64,000 bases of DNA from Peribacillus sp. Bi96 (GTDB taxonomy: Bacteria > Bacillota > Bacilli > Bacillales > DSM-1321): NCBI RefSeq assembly GCF_918698115.1, contig NZ_CAKKLV010000009.1, forward strand, positions 122,918 through 186,917. Reading direction: 5' to 3'. Made by a program: the position numbers and the translations under genes. This document shows positions 16,810 to 26,600 of the stretch, piece after piece (position 1 is the stretch's first letter; every line of letters starts with the position of its first letter). The notes beneath the pieces were generated by a model. That model did no database searches. It had not been told where the DNA came from and saw only the letters and a program-made list of their open reading frames with translations.

Positions 16810-17092
16810 ATGTCCAAGATTTGAAGAATAGGTCACTTACAGCTTACTTTCCCAATATGAATGATATAGAAAAGGCCATAGGATCAGTGGTTTTTTTCAT
16901 GTTCATAGTGAACACTGAGGTAAAGTTTTATAAGCAAGCTTTAAACATTCAACACATAAACCGGACAAGAGTAAGGTAAATCCAGGAGAAACCGTTTGTA
17001 CTGTGAAGGAATTAATTATATATTAATCCTTGAGTACATTCATTCATGGATTGAAGTATGATGATGAAAAGAAAAGCTCGGAGGAGACAATC

Positions 17093-17407
17093 ATGAAAAA
17101 TATTAATACAGAACAAGAATACCGTGAACAAATCAAACAAGAGGGACTGACAGTCGGGATTTTTACAACTACTTGGTGCCCAGACTGCAAACGTTTAGAC
17201 ATGTTCATTGATGAGATCACTCAAGAACATCAAGACAAACAGTGGTTTACGATCGATCGTGACGAGTTCCCTGAGATTTCTGAAGAGCAAACCGTAATGG
17301 GGATTCCATCTTTATTAGTCTTCAAAAATGGTGAAAAGATTGCACATCTGCATAGTGCAAATGCAAAAACTCCAGAGGCAGTAAATGAATTTTTAAATGA
17401 CCTGTAA
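17093..17407 (+). CDS. Thioredoxin family protein
   Basis: 104-residue cytosolic thioredoxin-fold protein with redox motif WCPDC (residues 31-35) in FTTTWCPDCKRLDMF and the cis-proline segment VMGIPSLLVFKNGE. CPDC differs from the CGPC of classical thioredoxin and is typical of YtpP-like proteins, which act in thiol reduction, including bacilliredoxin-like roles. CGGAGGAG fits ATG 17093; the upstream frame extension has no ribosome binding site. A single gene with its own terminator. Confidence 0.85.
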   Translation: MKNINTEQEYREQIKQEGLTVGIFTTTWCPDCKRLDMFIDEITQEHQDKQWFTIDRDEFPEISEEQTVMGIPSLLVFKNGEKIAHLHSANAKTPEAVNEFLNDL

Positions 17408-17415
17408 AATGGCAA

Positions 17416-17460
17416 AGGTGAACCCCGCATGATGTCATCATGCGGGGTTCACCTTATTTT
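17416..17460 (+). terminator. Rho-independent terminator
   Basis: A 17-bp perfect stem, GGTGAACCCCGCATGAT (17417-17433) against its complement (17437-17453), followed by TTATTTT. Confidence 0.85.
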
Positions 17461-17543
17461 GAGGTCGCAAATGCCTTTTTAGTAATTTTTTCTAAAAATA
17501 ACTTGATTTTTAAGATGAAACGGGTTTTAATTATAGATACCAA

Positions 17544-17573
17544 ATATCCATTATGGATATCTAACATCCATAT
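17544..17573. promoter_or_regulatory. Operator of the Rrf2/YhgE operon
   Basis: ATATCCAT-T-ATGGATAT (17544-17560) is a perfect odd-centred palindrome, and a further half-site ATCCATAT follows at 17566-17573. It lies 25-54 bases upstream of the Rrf2 start, so it is the likely autoregulatory site. Confidence 0.65.
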
Positions 17574-17597
17574 AAGTACTTAAAGAGGTGAAAGGAT

Positions 17598-18104
17598 TTG
17601 CAATTAACAAAAGGGGTCGAGCAAGCCATCTGCATCATAGTTATACTCTCTACCCAGGATAAAAATGTCCCGCTGGCGTCTAATGAGATCAGCAGGAGGT
17701 TAGAAGTGTCTCCTTCTTATTTGAAAAAAATCATAAGGAAATTGGTCGTGAAGCAAATAATCACTTCCGTTCCTGGTAATAATGGCGGCCTTTCTCTTGC
17801 CAAAAGTGTAGATAAGATTAAAAACCTTGAAATTATTGAAGCGATGGAAGGCCCGATTTCGATATTTCCAGATACAGGACTTATAGAAAAAGCGTTTAAA
17901 GATGGAGAGTATGCAGAAAAGGGTATGGACGTTCTTCGTCGGATGTTTTCTCAAGCGGATGAACTATTAATGGAGTTCTTTTCCAGCCGAACAGTAGCAG
18001 ATTTGCTTAAAGAAAGCTTTGGCACCACGGATATTCCAACTCTTAATTGGAATTCGTCGTCATTGAGTGAATTATTGCGTGAAAAGAAAGGTGAAAAAGA
18101 GTGA
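17598..18104 (+). CDS. Rrf2 family transcriptional regulator
   Basis: 168-residue regulator. The N-terminal winged helix reads LTKGVEQAICIIVILS then ASNEISRRLEVSPSYLKKIIRKLVVKQIITSVPGNNGGLSLAKS. The central region lacks the three cysteines that bind an iron-sulfur cluster in IscR and NsrR, so it must sense something else. The start is TTG 17598 behind AGAGGTG. Its last four bases (GTGA) overlap the start of the YhgE-like gene, so the two are coupled. A perfect palindrome upstream is probably its own operator. Confidence 0.85.
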   Translation: MQLTKGVEQAICIIVILSTQDKNVPLASNEISRRLEVSPSYLKKIIRKLVVKQIITSVPGNNGGLSLAKSVDKIKNLEIIEAMEGPISIFPDTGLIEKAFKDGEYAEKGMDVLRRMFSQADELLMEFFSSRTVADLLKESFGTTDIPTLNWNSSSLSELLREKKGEKE

Positions 18105-20956
18105 ACATGTTAAAACAAGAATGGAAGCTTTTCCTAACAAATCGAAAACTGCTTGGTGTCGCTATTGTTTTGCTGTTTGTACCGATTATTTATGGGGGGC
18201 TATTCCTTAGTTCTGCTTGGAACCCATACGGCAATACAGGTAAACTGCCTGTTGCCGTCGTGAATAATGATGTGAAGGCAGAGTATGAGGGTAAGACCTT
18301 AACAATCGGTAATGAGCTTGTTGAACAATTAAAGGACAATGATGATTTAGAATGGCATTTCGTAACGGAAAAAGAAGCGAAAAAAGGATTCGATGATGGT
18401 ACATATTATATGGTCGTTACCATTCCAGAGGACTTTTCTAAAAATGCTTCGACCGTCATGGATAATAAGCCTAGGAAAATGAATTTAACGTATGATGTGA
18501 ATCCTGGACGCAGTTTCGTTTCTGAAACGGTCGGAAAACAGGCAACGAATAATTTAAAAACGGAAATTGCTGAAAGTGTAACAAAGGAATATGCGGAAGC
18601 GATCTTCTCGCAACTGGACGAGATCGGAGAAGGATTTGGTGACGCAGCGGATGGAGCATCGAAACTTGATGATGGCGCTGAAAAACTGCAAGATGGAAAC
18701 AAAGAAGTGACAGACAATCTGAATAAATTAGCTTCTAGTACATTAACTTTTAAAGATGGAGCGAATAAACTTCAAATTGGCGTTGGCAAGTTTTTGGATG
18801 GAGTCAATAAACTTGAACGTGGTGCGACGGAATTGAACAAGGGGATTTCACAATATACTTCCGGTGTCGGACAGTTGCAAACGGGTGTGAACGAACTTGC
18901 ATCAGGCACAGGGGAATTAACGAATAATAGTGAAGCACTTGTACAAGGTTCTTCCCAACTTTCCACTGGGCTGGCCCAAGTCGTTCCAGGAGCCCAAAAT
19001 TTAAATACTGGATTGACGGAAGCTCAAACGGGCAGTGCGAATTTAAATGATGGCTTGAATACATTATCAGAAAGTGCAAACCAATTAACGGACCAATCTA
19101 CAGGAATCCCGAAGCTGGCAGCGGGTCAGCAGAGTTTAAATGAGGGAATCACTAAACTTTCAGAAGGAAGCCAAGCGTTAAATGTCGGACTGAAGAAGAT
19201 GGATGGTCAATTGCCTACAGACGAACAGCTGAGTCAGCTTACGCAAGGACTTACAAGTATTCAAAGCGGTGTAAATCAATTGCAAAAAGCGGTTCCTGCA
19301 GGAAGCAGCACGTCCGGTACTGTATCCAGCATTACTAAAGATCTCGAGAATAGCCAAAGAGCTTTGACGGAACTTCAATCAACGATTGAGAACAATGGAC
19401 AAAGCACGATCCAGTCCGTTCAAAACACTGAAGCATACAAAAGTATGACAAGTGAACAACAAACAGAATTAATCGGGGCCATTCAAAACGAGCTTCAAAT
19501 CCAAGCAGGAGCCCAAAAGCAAATTGCATCGTCTCTTGCAGCAAATATATCCGACTTATCAACACAATTGACGGATAAAGTAATGCCAGTATTGAATGGT
19601 TTAGGTCAGCTTCCTGAACAGGTGACCAACTTAAATAACGCTGTGAATAAAGTGAATCCTAACACTGTTTCAGCATTAAATGGATATGCAGCATTAAGAA
19701 GCGCACTGGAGGATCAATTGATTCCGGGTGCAACCCAATTGAATACCGGGTTGAATGAGGCTGTTATAGGCAGCAATCAATTAACGACGGCAACCCAAAG
19801 TTTAAATGAACGAACACCAGAACTAGTGAATGGAATCAATCAGTTAGCACAAGGTGGTTCATCGTTAAATAATGGCTTATCAAAACTAACTGAGGGATCT
19901 GGTCAATTGGTTGATGGAGTTTCACAACTTCAAGTAGGCTCCGCCTCTTTAGGAACTGGTTTAGAGAAGTATACATTGGGTGTTGGGCAAGTTGGCGAAG
20001 GGGCGAACAAACTTGCCGATGGAGCCAATCAATTGAATGCCAACTCAGCATCCTTGAACAATGGTTCATCAGCACTTGTTAAAGGTACTGAACAATTAGC
20101 AAGCAATCTGCCCACTTTAAGCAATGGTGTCATCCAACTTACTGATGGTGCAGGTAAGATCAATGAAGGTTCATCAGCACTTGCCGAAGGTTCAAGTAAA
20201 TTGGGGGATGGAATCTCGACCCTACAAGATGGAACGGGCGAACTTTCGGAAAAACTAAGTGATGGTGCTGAAGAGATAAGTAAAAATAAAACAACGAATG
20301 ATAATTACAGCATGATCGCTGAACCAACAAAGGTCAAAGAACAAAAAAGCAGTAAGGTACCTAATTATGGTCATGCTCTAGCTCCTTATGTGCTGTCTCT
20401 AGGGTTATTTGTAGGAGCGATTGCCTTCAATATGGGATTTCCGACAGGCATGCCGTCTACAAGACCAACATCAGGAGTGGCATGGTGGTTCAGTAAATTC
20501 ACGGTCCTATTTATACAAGCGACGCTTTCAGCACTAGTTTTGGATGCGATCATGATTTGGGGAATGGATTTACAGGTCGAGAATATGGGGCAATTCATAG
20601 GAGTTTCCATATTGACTTCCCTTACCTTCATGTTCATTGTTACCTTCTTAACCGTAGCTTTTGGAAATCCAGGTCGCCTTTTAGCGATGATTTTCCTTGT
20701 ATTACAGCTAGGTGCAAGCGGAGGAATGTTCCCTGTGGAGTTGACCAATAACTTCTTCAGTGCGGTTCATCCGTTCATACCAATGACGTATTCTGTCATG
20801 GGCTTCCGTCAGGCAATGAGCACGAGCCTTGGAGCGGATGCTTTAACAACAAGTATACTGTTCCTTACTGGATGCATCATCGTATTTAACCTGTTCTTAT
20901 TGCTAACGATGGTTATACGGAAGCGCAAAGAACAAAATATTGAAATGGATGCATAA
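18101..20956 (+). CDS. YhgE/Pip family large membrane protein
   Basis: 951-residue protein with one N-terminal transmembrane helix (about 15-38, LLGVAIVLLFVPIIYGGLF), a roughly 700-residue external region and five C-terminal helices from about 765 to 935. The external part begins with the YhgE domain (VAVVNNDVKAEYEGKTLTIG) and continues as about 30 copies of an eleven-residue helical repeat such as LNDGLNTLSES, LASGTGELTNN and LTDGAGKINEG, i.e. a long coiled stalk. Relatives include phage-receptor protein Pip and type VII secretion-associated YueB/EsaA. Co-transcribed with the Rrf2 regulator; terminator follows. Confidence 0.9.
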   Translation: MNMLKQEWKLFLTNRKLLGVAIVLLFVPIIYGGLFLSSAWNPYGNTGKLPVAVVNNDVKAEYEGKTLTIGNELVEQLKDNDDLEWHFVTEKEAKKGFDDGTYYMVVTIPEDFSKNASTVMDNKPRKMNLTYDVNPGRSFVSETVGKQATNNLKTEIAESVTKEYAEAIFSQLDEIGEGFGDAADGASKLDDGAEKLQDGNKEVTDNLNKLASSTLTFKDGANKLQIGVGKFLDGVNKLERGATELNKGISQYTSGVGQLQTGVNELASGTGELTNNSEALVQGSSQLSTGLAQVVPGAQNLNTGLTEAQTGSANLNDGLNTLSESANQLTDQSTGIPKLAAGQQSLNEGITKLSEGSQALNVGLKKMDGQLPTDEQLSQLTQGLTSIQSGVNQLQKAVPAGSSTSGTVSSITKDLENSQRALTELQSTIENNGQSTIQSVQNTEAYKSMTSEQQTELIGAIQNELQIQAGAQKQIASSLAANISDLSTQLTDKVMPVLNGLGQLPEQVTNLNNAVNKVNPNTVSALNGYAALRSALEDQLIPGATQLNTGLNEAVIGSNQLTTATQSLNERTPELVNGINQLAQGGSSLNNGLSKLTEGSGQLVDGVSQLQVGSASLGTGLEKYTLGVGQVGEGANKLADGANQLNANSASLNNGSSALVKGTEQLASNLPTLSNGVIQLTDGAGKINEGSSALAEGSSKLGDGISTLQDGTGELSEKLSDGAEEISKNKTTNDNYSMIAEPTKVKEQKSSKVPNYGHALAPYVLSLGLFVGAIAFNMGFPTGMPSTRPTSGVAWWFSKFTVLFIQATLSALVLDAIMIWGMDLQVENMGQFIGVSILTSLTFMFIVTFLTVAFGNPGRLLAMIFLVLQLGASGGMFPVELTNNFFSAVHPFIPMTYSVMGFRQAMSTSLGADALTTSILFLTGCIIVFNLFLLLTMVIRKRKEQNIEMDA

Positions 20957-20965
20957 AATTATGAG

Positions 20966-21000
20966 AAAACCCCCGGTTTAAATGCACCGGGGGTTTTTTT
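20966..21000 (+). terminator. Rho-independent terminator
   Basis: AAACCCCCGGT, loop, ACCGGGGG and seven T. It overlaps by two bases the stop of the convergent ArsR gene. Confidence 0.9.
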
Positions 21001-21385
21001 ATGTTATTTCATTAGGCTTGTCCATCTGTGTATCATTTTCTTTTTCAATGACTTTTAACCCGTCTTCTCCTGGATTTTCAATAACATGTTTAAGGATGGA
21101 AAGTTTGTTATCCCAAAATTTTTCGTAAAAAGAAAGCCACTGTTTCAATTCCGTTAAAGGTTCTGGCTGAAGCCGAAAGCGTTTCTCTCTTCCTATCTTC
21201 CGGCCACTGACTAATTCAGCTTCAGAAAGAATATGTAGATGCTTGGCAACCGCTGTACGGCTCATGGAAAAGTGAGAAGTGATTTCTGAAATAGGCAATT
21301 CCCCTTCTGAAAGCAATTGAAGGACCTTTCTTCGGGTTGGGTCGGCGATAGCCTGAAAAACATCATACTTTTCTGCTGAAGACAC
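20999..21385 (-). CDS. ArsR family transcriptional regulator
   Basis: 128-residue winged-helix repressor: VFQAIADPTRRKVLQLLSEGELPISEITSHFSMSRTAVAKHLHILSEAELVSGRKIGREKRFRL (about 9-73). No cysteine pair for metal binding is present; this subgroup commonly pairs with AHSA1/SRPBCC proteins. It starts with GTG directly after the TAA of the AHSA1 gene (TAAGTG), so translation is coupled. The conserved WLSFYEKFWDNKL tail is typical of that pairing. Confidence 0.9.
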   Translation of the reverse strand: MSSAEKYDVFQAIADPTRRKVLQLLSEGELPISEITSHFSMSRTAVAKHLHILSEAELVSGRKIGREKRFRLQPEPLTELKQWLSFYEKFWDNKLSILKHVIENPGEDGLKVIEKENDTQMDKPNEIT

Positions 21386-21814
21386 TTAGCCCTCAACAAC
21401 CTTTTTCAGTTTTAAATGAACGATCTGTTCCCAGCCATGTGCCATCCTATCGCGAATCACTGAGCTTTTTTCGTTCGGTTTCGGAAGAATCGTATCCGGC
21501 TGCTTCCAACCACCATGAATAAGGGTAAACTCGGTTTTACCATTCAGTTCTTTTAAAATGAACGAAACGACCCAACCGTCCGTATCCCAAGTGAATGAAA
21601 GCCGATGAGGAGCATCTATCTCTATTACCTTACAAGGAGATGGGCCAAAGGGTGATTGCACATGGAACTCATGTCCCACTTTCGCTTGAAAATCATTTGG
21701 CATGAACCATGAAGCTATCCCCTCTGCAGTGGATACTGTATCCCAAACTTTTTGGATAGGCGCTTCAAGAATAACCGTCTGCTTGACATCTTGTAATGTT
21801 GGTTGATTTTCCAT
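21386..21814 (-). CDS. SRPBCC / AHSA1 family protein
   Basis: 142-residue START-like (Bet v1) fold protein: [33 protein letters not shown] at the N-terminus, [34 protein letters not shown] in the middle and a long C-terminal helix with [10 protein letters not shown]. These proteins have a hydrophobic pocket for lipids or aromatic compounds, and they often accompany an ArsR repressor as its first operon partner. It is first in the operon and starts behind AGGAGAAT. Confidence 0.85.
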   Translation of the reverse strand: MENQPTLQDVKQTVILEAPIQKVWDTVSTAEGIASWFMPNDFQAKVGHEFHVQSPFGPSPCKVIEIDAPHRLSFTWDTDGWVVSFILKELNGKTEFTLIHGGWKQPDTILPKPNEKSSVIRDRMAHGWEQIVHLKLKKVVEG

Positions 21815-21844
21815 ACTGATTCTCCTTTATTATTGAAAAATATA

Positions 21845-21899
21845 AAACCATTTGGTTTCGCATTTATTGATTATATAAAACCTTTTGGTTTCATGTCAA
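21845..21899 (-). promoter_or_regulatory. Promoter with two operators for the AHSA1-arsR operon
   Basis: On the minus strand TTGACA (21899-21894), 18 bases, TATAAT (21875-21870). The palindrome AAACC-TTTT-GGTTT (21878-21891) fills the spacer and a second copy, AAACCATTTGGTTT (21845-21858), lies downstream, 33 bp or three helical turns away. Binding of ArsR at both would block transcription. Confidence 0.75.
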
Positions 21900-21976
21900 T
21901 AATTTGTCTCCAGCCATTCTGTTTTATTCATGAAAATCTCCAAAGAGAGGGGGGACGCCAGTCTATGGAATGATTC

Positions 21977-22420
21977 TTAATTACCCAATTCTTCAATTTG
22001 TTTTGCTAAGCTTGTTATATTATCGATGGATTGCATAATCTCTGAATCTTCCAAAGCCTTAGGGTCGAGTTGACCATTTTCAATGTTATTCAGATATAAT
22101 TCAATCCCATCTGACAGCTGTTGATTTGATTGGACGATTTTTTCATGGATGCCTTCAGCGATTTGAGGTGGTTCGATTGCATTAAATTCTTCAATCTCCG
22201 TTTTCATCAGTTGCAGTTCTTTTTCAAGATTTTTTCTTGCCTCGGTATCCGTGACGGCATCTTGGGATAATGCAGGTACTTCATTGGAAAATTCCTTAAT
22301 GGTACTTACATACTCTGTCGCATTATCGGCATATTCCAATGATGAATTGACTTCTCCCAAAAGCGAGCACCCGCTTAATGTAAGAATGGACAGAAAAGCT
22401 ATGGTTATTATTTTTTTCAT
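21977..22420 (-). CDS. Small lipoprotein (DUF6376-like)
   Basis: 147-residue lipoprotein. MKKIITIAFLSILTLSGC gives a lipobox LSGC, so the mature chain would start at Cys18. The rest is helical and acidic, with KELQLMKTEIEEFNAIEPP and repeated Q/N/E heptads that suggest a coiled coil. It resembles DUF6376 proteins of Bacillus (from memory). The in-frame ATG four codons upstream lies inside the GGAGG ribosome binding site, so the second ATG is used. It follows the kinase-like gene by 31 bases on the same strand, presumably in the operon controlled by the Mn2+ riboswitch. Confidence 0.7.
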   Translation of the reverse strand: MKKIITIAFLSILTLSGCSLLGEVNSSLEYADNATEYVSTIKEFSNEVPALSQDAVTDTEARKNLEKELQLMKTEIEEFNAIEPPQIAEGIHEKIVQSNQQLSDGIELYLNNIENGQLDPKALEDSEIMQSIDNITSLAKQIEELGN

Positions 22421-22451
22421 ATGTGCCTCCATTGTGATTTTATAGTGATGA

Positions 22452-23057
22452 TCAGATGGGCAAGAATCGTTTTTTATAAATGGCTGCTATGGAATTCAAT
22501 ATGAAGCTTGGGATTTTCTTCGGAAAAAATGACTTCGAATAGAAAAGGTGAAAAGCACTTTTCAGGTCGTGCCATTGATTGCAGGATTTCACTTGTTTGA
22601 ACCTTGCTACATCAATGATCTTCACCTTTTTTTCGGAGGTGATAAAGATGTTTCTTAAATGGATATCAGAAGGATTCAATCCTTCTTTCCTTGCTAATTG
22701 TAAGGCATGGTCAATCTCCTCGATGTTTTCTTTCGTTATCGGGATTCCTAATGTTAAACATTCAAATAGAGTGTAGCCTTCGATGTGATCGATAACCAGA
22801 TAATTTATTCCCGCATCATATAGAGTTGGATAATAGTCGATGGATTGGACTGTTTTGTATATTTCAGCTTCTACCTTAGCTGTGTGAGTGTGGCCCGGGA
22901 AAAATACTTTTAATGCTTTATTGGTGGAATGTATTCGGAAAACATAAGCGCTGCGGCCCTTTCCGATAAGTGATAAAGATTGATCGACATCAAGCAAGAT
23001 GTTTTTTTTATCATCGGAAATCTTAACGCTTTGAGCTAATTCATTATAGTTTTGCAT
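22452..23057 (-). CDS. Protein-kinase-like protein (YrzF type)
   Basis: 201-residue small kinase-fold protein. A glycine loop is seen as LIGKGRSAYVFRI (about 30-42), an ATP-lysine candidate in KALKVFFPG, the hinge region as NYLVIDHIEGYTLFE, the catalytic loop as DIHLRNIFI (D, R and N as in HxDxxxxN) and a DFG-like IDVARFKQ. This resembles YrzF/RIO-like bacterial serine/threonine kinases, which lack a full C-lobe. Activity is plausible but unproven. Start ATG 23057 follows AGGGGTG. A yybP-ykoY riboswitch and terminator precede it, so expression probably responds to Mn2+. Confidence 0.75.
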   Translation of the reverse strand: MQNYNELAQSVKISDDKKNILLDVDQSLSLIGKGRSAYVFRIHSTNKALKVFFPGHTHTAKVEAEIYKTVQSIDYYPTLYDAGINYLVIDHIEGYTLFECLTLGIPITKENIEEIDHALQLARKEGLNPSDIHLRNIFITSEKKVKIIDVARFKQVKSCNQWHDLKSAFHLFYSKSFFPKKIPSFILNSIAAIYKKRFLPI

Positions 23058-23089
23058 ACTTTTCACCCCTAATTGTTCAATTTTTGATT

Positions 23090-23131
23090 CAAAAAAAGAC
23101 GGTATAACCGATTGTTGGTTATACCGTCTTT
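23090..23131 (-). terminator. Riboswitch expression-platform terminator
   Basis: AAAGACGGTATAACC and its exact complement with a 7-base loop, followed on the minus strand by seven T. It lies between the aptamer and the kinase-like gene, as in transcription-controlling riboswitches. Confidence 0.85.
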
Positions 23132-23140
23132 AAAAAGTAA

Positions 23141-23253
23141 AAGACCTCACCAAATAATCGGCAAGGTCTTGCAAACAACTAAAATCAGTTGCCAATAAAG
23201 CCGAGGATAAAAAATCCTGTATTGACGACTTTATTGTATAGCTACTCCCCTTA
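23141..23253 (-). ncRNA. yybP-ykoY (Mn2+) riboswitch aptamer
   Basis: Read on the minus strand it shows the family's landmarks in order: AAGGGGAGTAGC, AAGTCGTCAATACA, CTCGGCTTTATTGGCAACTGA, then TTTGCAAGACCTTGCCGA and the closing GGTGAGGTCTTTT. These are the conserved junction loops of the yybP-ykoY class, which binds Mn2+ and switches the downstream gene on. An intrinsic terminator follows. Downstream genes are a kinase-like protein and a lipoprotein, not the usual TerC, MntP or P-type ATPase. Confidence 0.85.
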
Positions 23254-23283
23254 ACAGAAGGATTCATATAAAAATATATAGTA

Positions 23284-23313
23284 ATTATATAGTTTATGGC
23301 CTCAATCCGTCAA
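23284..23313 (-). promoter_or_regulatory. Promoter of the Mn2+ riboswitch transcript
   Basis: On the minus strand TTGACG (23313-23308), 18 bases, TATAAT (23289-23284). The aptamer begins about 30 bases downstream. Confidence 0.7.
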
Positions 23314-23669
23314 ATATTAGGATTGGATGGCCTCCTGCTTACCCTACATATATATTCGATACATTTAAAAAAATGTACTTCTTATAAGCAATTAATTGGA
23401 GTGCGAAATAATTATTTTGATATATCTTTTATTCGCATTATCCTTCCAAGGGAAATTATCGGTTTTATATATATTTCAAATATTTCTATAATATTACTTA
23501 AATGTCTAATAGTTTACCGTTATATTAAAATCCCTGTTGGTCTCACTGTAGATCTAAAGGTTTATGTTATATTTTTAATGAATAAGTAAATATACCCATA
23601 ATATAACGCTGAATTTAACCGATATTTAAATAAATGTTAAAAATATAATTCTTTAGTAGGGAGAATGAG

Positions 23670-26600
23670 ATGAAAAAACTAATTTTACCAACTTTCTGTT
23701 TTGCAGTGTTGTCTACAGTTGCATTCGAAGAAAAAATATCTGCAGCTCCACTCCACGCAGAACAGACCAATTTTGAAACAAGTGTAATGTATGTCAATGT
23801 GAATTCAGGTTCACTCAATATGAGAAAAACTGGGGCGGAAAATGCAAGCATCGTCACAAAGCTGACAAAGGGTACGCAGGTAACGGTGTATTCGGAATCA
23901 AAAGGTTGGGCGAAAATCAAAGCCAATGGAAAAGATGGTTATGTCAGTATGAAGTATTTATCGGCAAAGAAGCCGGGGACTTTAACGAAAGCTGCAGTAT
24001 CGGTTAAAACGACTACTAAATATGTGAATGTTATCACGGGTTCACTGAATGTGAGGAAAACAGGGACGGATAATGGCACCATCGTAACAAAGCTGACCAG
24101 AGGCACACAGGTGATGGTGTATTCGGAATCAAATGGTTGGGCAAAGATCAAAGCCAATGGAACAGAGGGTTATGTCAATACCAAGTATCTATCGACGAAG
24201 AAACCTGGTACGGTAACTAAAGCTGCAGTATCGGTTAAAGCAACGACAAAGTATGTGAATGTTAGCACGGGTTCACTGAATATGAGAAAAACAGAGACGG
24301 ATAATGCAAGCATAGTTGCGAAGCTGACCAGAGGCACTCAGGTAACGGTGTATTCGGAATCAAAAGGTTGGGCGAAAATCAAAGCTAATGGAAAAGATGG
24401 TTATGTCAATACCAAGTATCTATCGACGACAAAGCCTGGTACGGTAACTAAAGCTGCAGCATCAGTTAAAACAACAACGAAATATGTGAATGCAAGCACG
24501 CTTAATATGCGAAAAAGCGGGACGGCAAGTGCTAGCATAATTACGAGGCTTTCAAAAGGAACGAAGGTAACGGTATATTCGGAATCAAAAGGTTGGGCGA
24601 AGATTAAAGCCAATGGAAAAGAAGGATATGTCAGCACGAAATATCTATCGACAGCAAAGCCAGGATCAGGATCTAATATATCCGCACCTGTAAAGACGAC
24701 GACCAAATATGTGAATGCAAGTACGCTCAATATGCGGAAAAGCGGGACGGCAAGTGCAAGCATAGTCGCGAGGCTTTCAAAAGGAACGAAGGTAACGGTA
24801 TATTCGGAGACCAAGGGTTGGGCGAAAATCAAAGCCAACGGAAAAGAAGGATATGTCAGCACCAAATATCTATCGACAGCAAAGCCAGGATCGGGCTCCA
24901 ATATATCCACACCTGAAAAGACGACAACGAAATTTGTGAATGTAAGTTCCGGCACGCTCAATATGCGAAAAAGCGGGACGGCAAGTGCAAGCATAGTCGC
25001 GAAGCTTTCAAAAGGAACGAAGGTAACGGTGTATTCGGAATCCAAAGGTTGGGCGAAGATCAAAGCCAATGGAAAAGACGGACATGTCAGCACCAAATAT
25101 CTATCGACTACAAAACCAGTAACGGAATCCAAGCCATCCACACCTGAAAAAACGACAACGAAATATGTAAATGTTGATTCTGGAACACTCAATTTGCGAA
25201 AAAGCGGGACAGATAGCGCGAGCATAGTCGCGAAGCTGACAAATGGCACGGAGGTAACGGTATATTCGGAATCCCAAGGATGGGCGAAGATCAAAGCAAA
25301 TGGGAAAGAAGGGTATGTCAGCACGAAATATCTTTCGACAACAAAGCCGGTAACTGAATCAAAACCATCCGTCCCTGAAAAAACGACGACGAAATATGTA
25401 AATGTAAGCTCAGGAACGCTCAATATGCGGAATAAACCGTCTGAAGATGCTTCCGTCATTGTGAAATTGGCAAGAGGTATAGAGGTAGAAGTCATCTCGG
25501 AATCAAATGGTTGGTCAAAAATTAAAGCGTATGGCGGAGAAGGATACGTCAATACGAAATATCTATCAGCAACAAAGCCTGGTCCTATAACGGAAAGTCC
25601 AAATCCGAATCCAGGCGGTGAAGAAACGACGTTAGTAAAATATGTAGATGTGAGTGATGGCTCCAGTTTAAATATGCGCTCATCAGCATCAACGTCCGGT
25701 TCAATTATTGCTAAGCTTATAAACAAAACGGCTGTAACGGTGTATTCCGAGTCTAATGGCTGGTCAAGAATAACGGCGAATGGAAAAACGGGTTATGTCA
25801 GTTCTAAATATTTATCAGCCAAAGCACCGGAAAGTCCAGGGGGCTCTAATGGATCGATCGTCAGGATCGATAAAGCGTATAATCTGACAATGGACAAGAT
25901 GGTTGAAATTCAAATGGCTGCAAATGGTCAAACGGATAAAAGGTATAAAACCTACATACGCGAGGATGGCTTAACCTTAATCAATTCAACAACGGGCACC
26001 GTTAAAGGAACCGGCTGGCGTGTAAGGGGCGGAGCAGGATCTAATTATTGGGTAGTCGGTGCTGTCAGCAATAATCAATCACTGAATATTAATTCAAAAG
26101 TCAAAGGCTCTGACGGGTACTATTGGTATGAAGTGAATTATAACAAGACATGGGTAAATGCTAGTCTAGAAGACATACGGTATAATCTAAATCCTGATAA
26201 TTTCGTAAATGATCCAGTTCATTCATACCAATTCGTTAAGCTCTCTCAAGTCACCAACATGAATGTTTCTGAAGTGAATGATAGAATCCTTTCCGGTAAA
26301 GGAATTTTACAAGGCAAAGCAGCAACCTTCACTTCGGCAGGTGAAAAGTATGGAGTGAATGAAATTTACCTGATCTCTCACGCCCTCCTGGAAACGGGGA
26401 ATGGTACTTCACCATTAGCAACAGGTGTAAAGGTGAATGGGAAAACGGTCTATAATATGTATGGAGTGGGAGCTTATGACGGAACAGCGTTAAGCAGCGG
26501 GGCACAATACGCATATAATGCAGGCTGGTTCACTCCGGAAGCGGCCATCATAGGCGGTGCCGAATTTATCGCCAAAGGATATATCTCTGCTGGACAGGAT

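Noticed and set aside
23296..23589. 97-codon plus-strand frame before the autolysin gene
   Set aside because: It starts inside the riboswitch promoter, lacks a ribosome binding site and is very AT-rich.
24401..25726. 441-codon open frame antisense to the SH3 repeats
   Set aside because: It mirrors the repeats of the strongly supported plus-strand autolysin and has no start signals.
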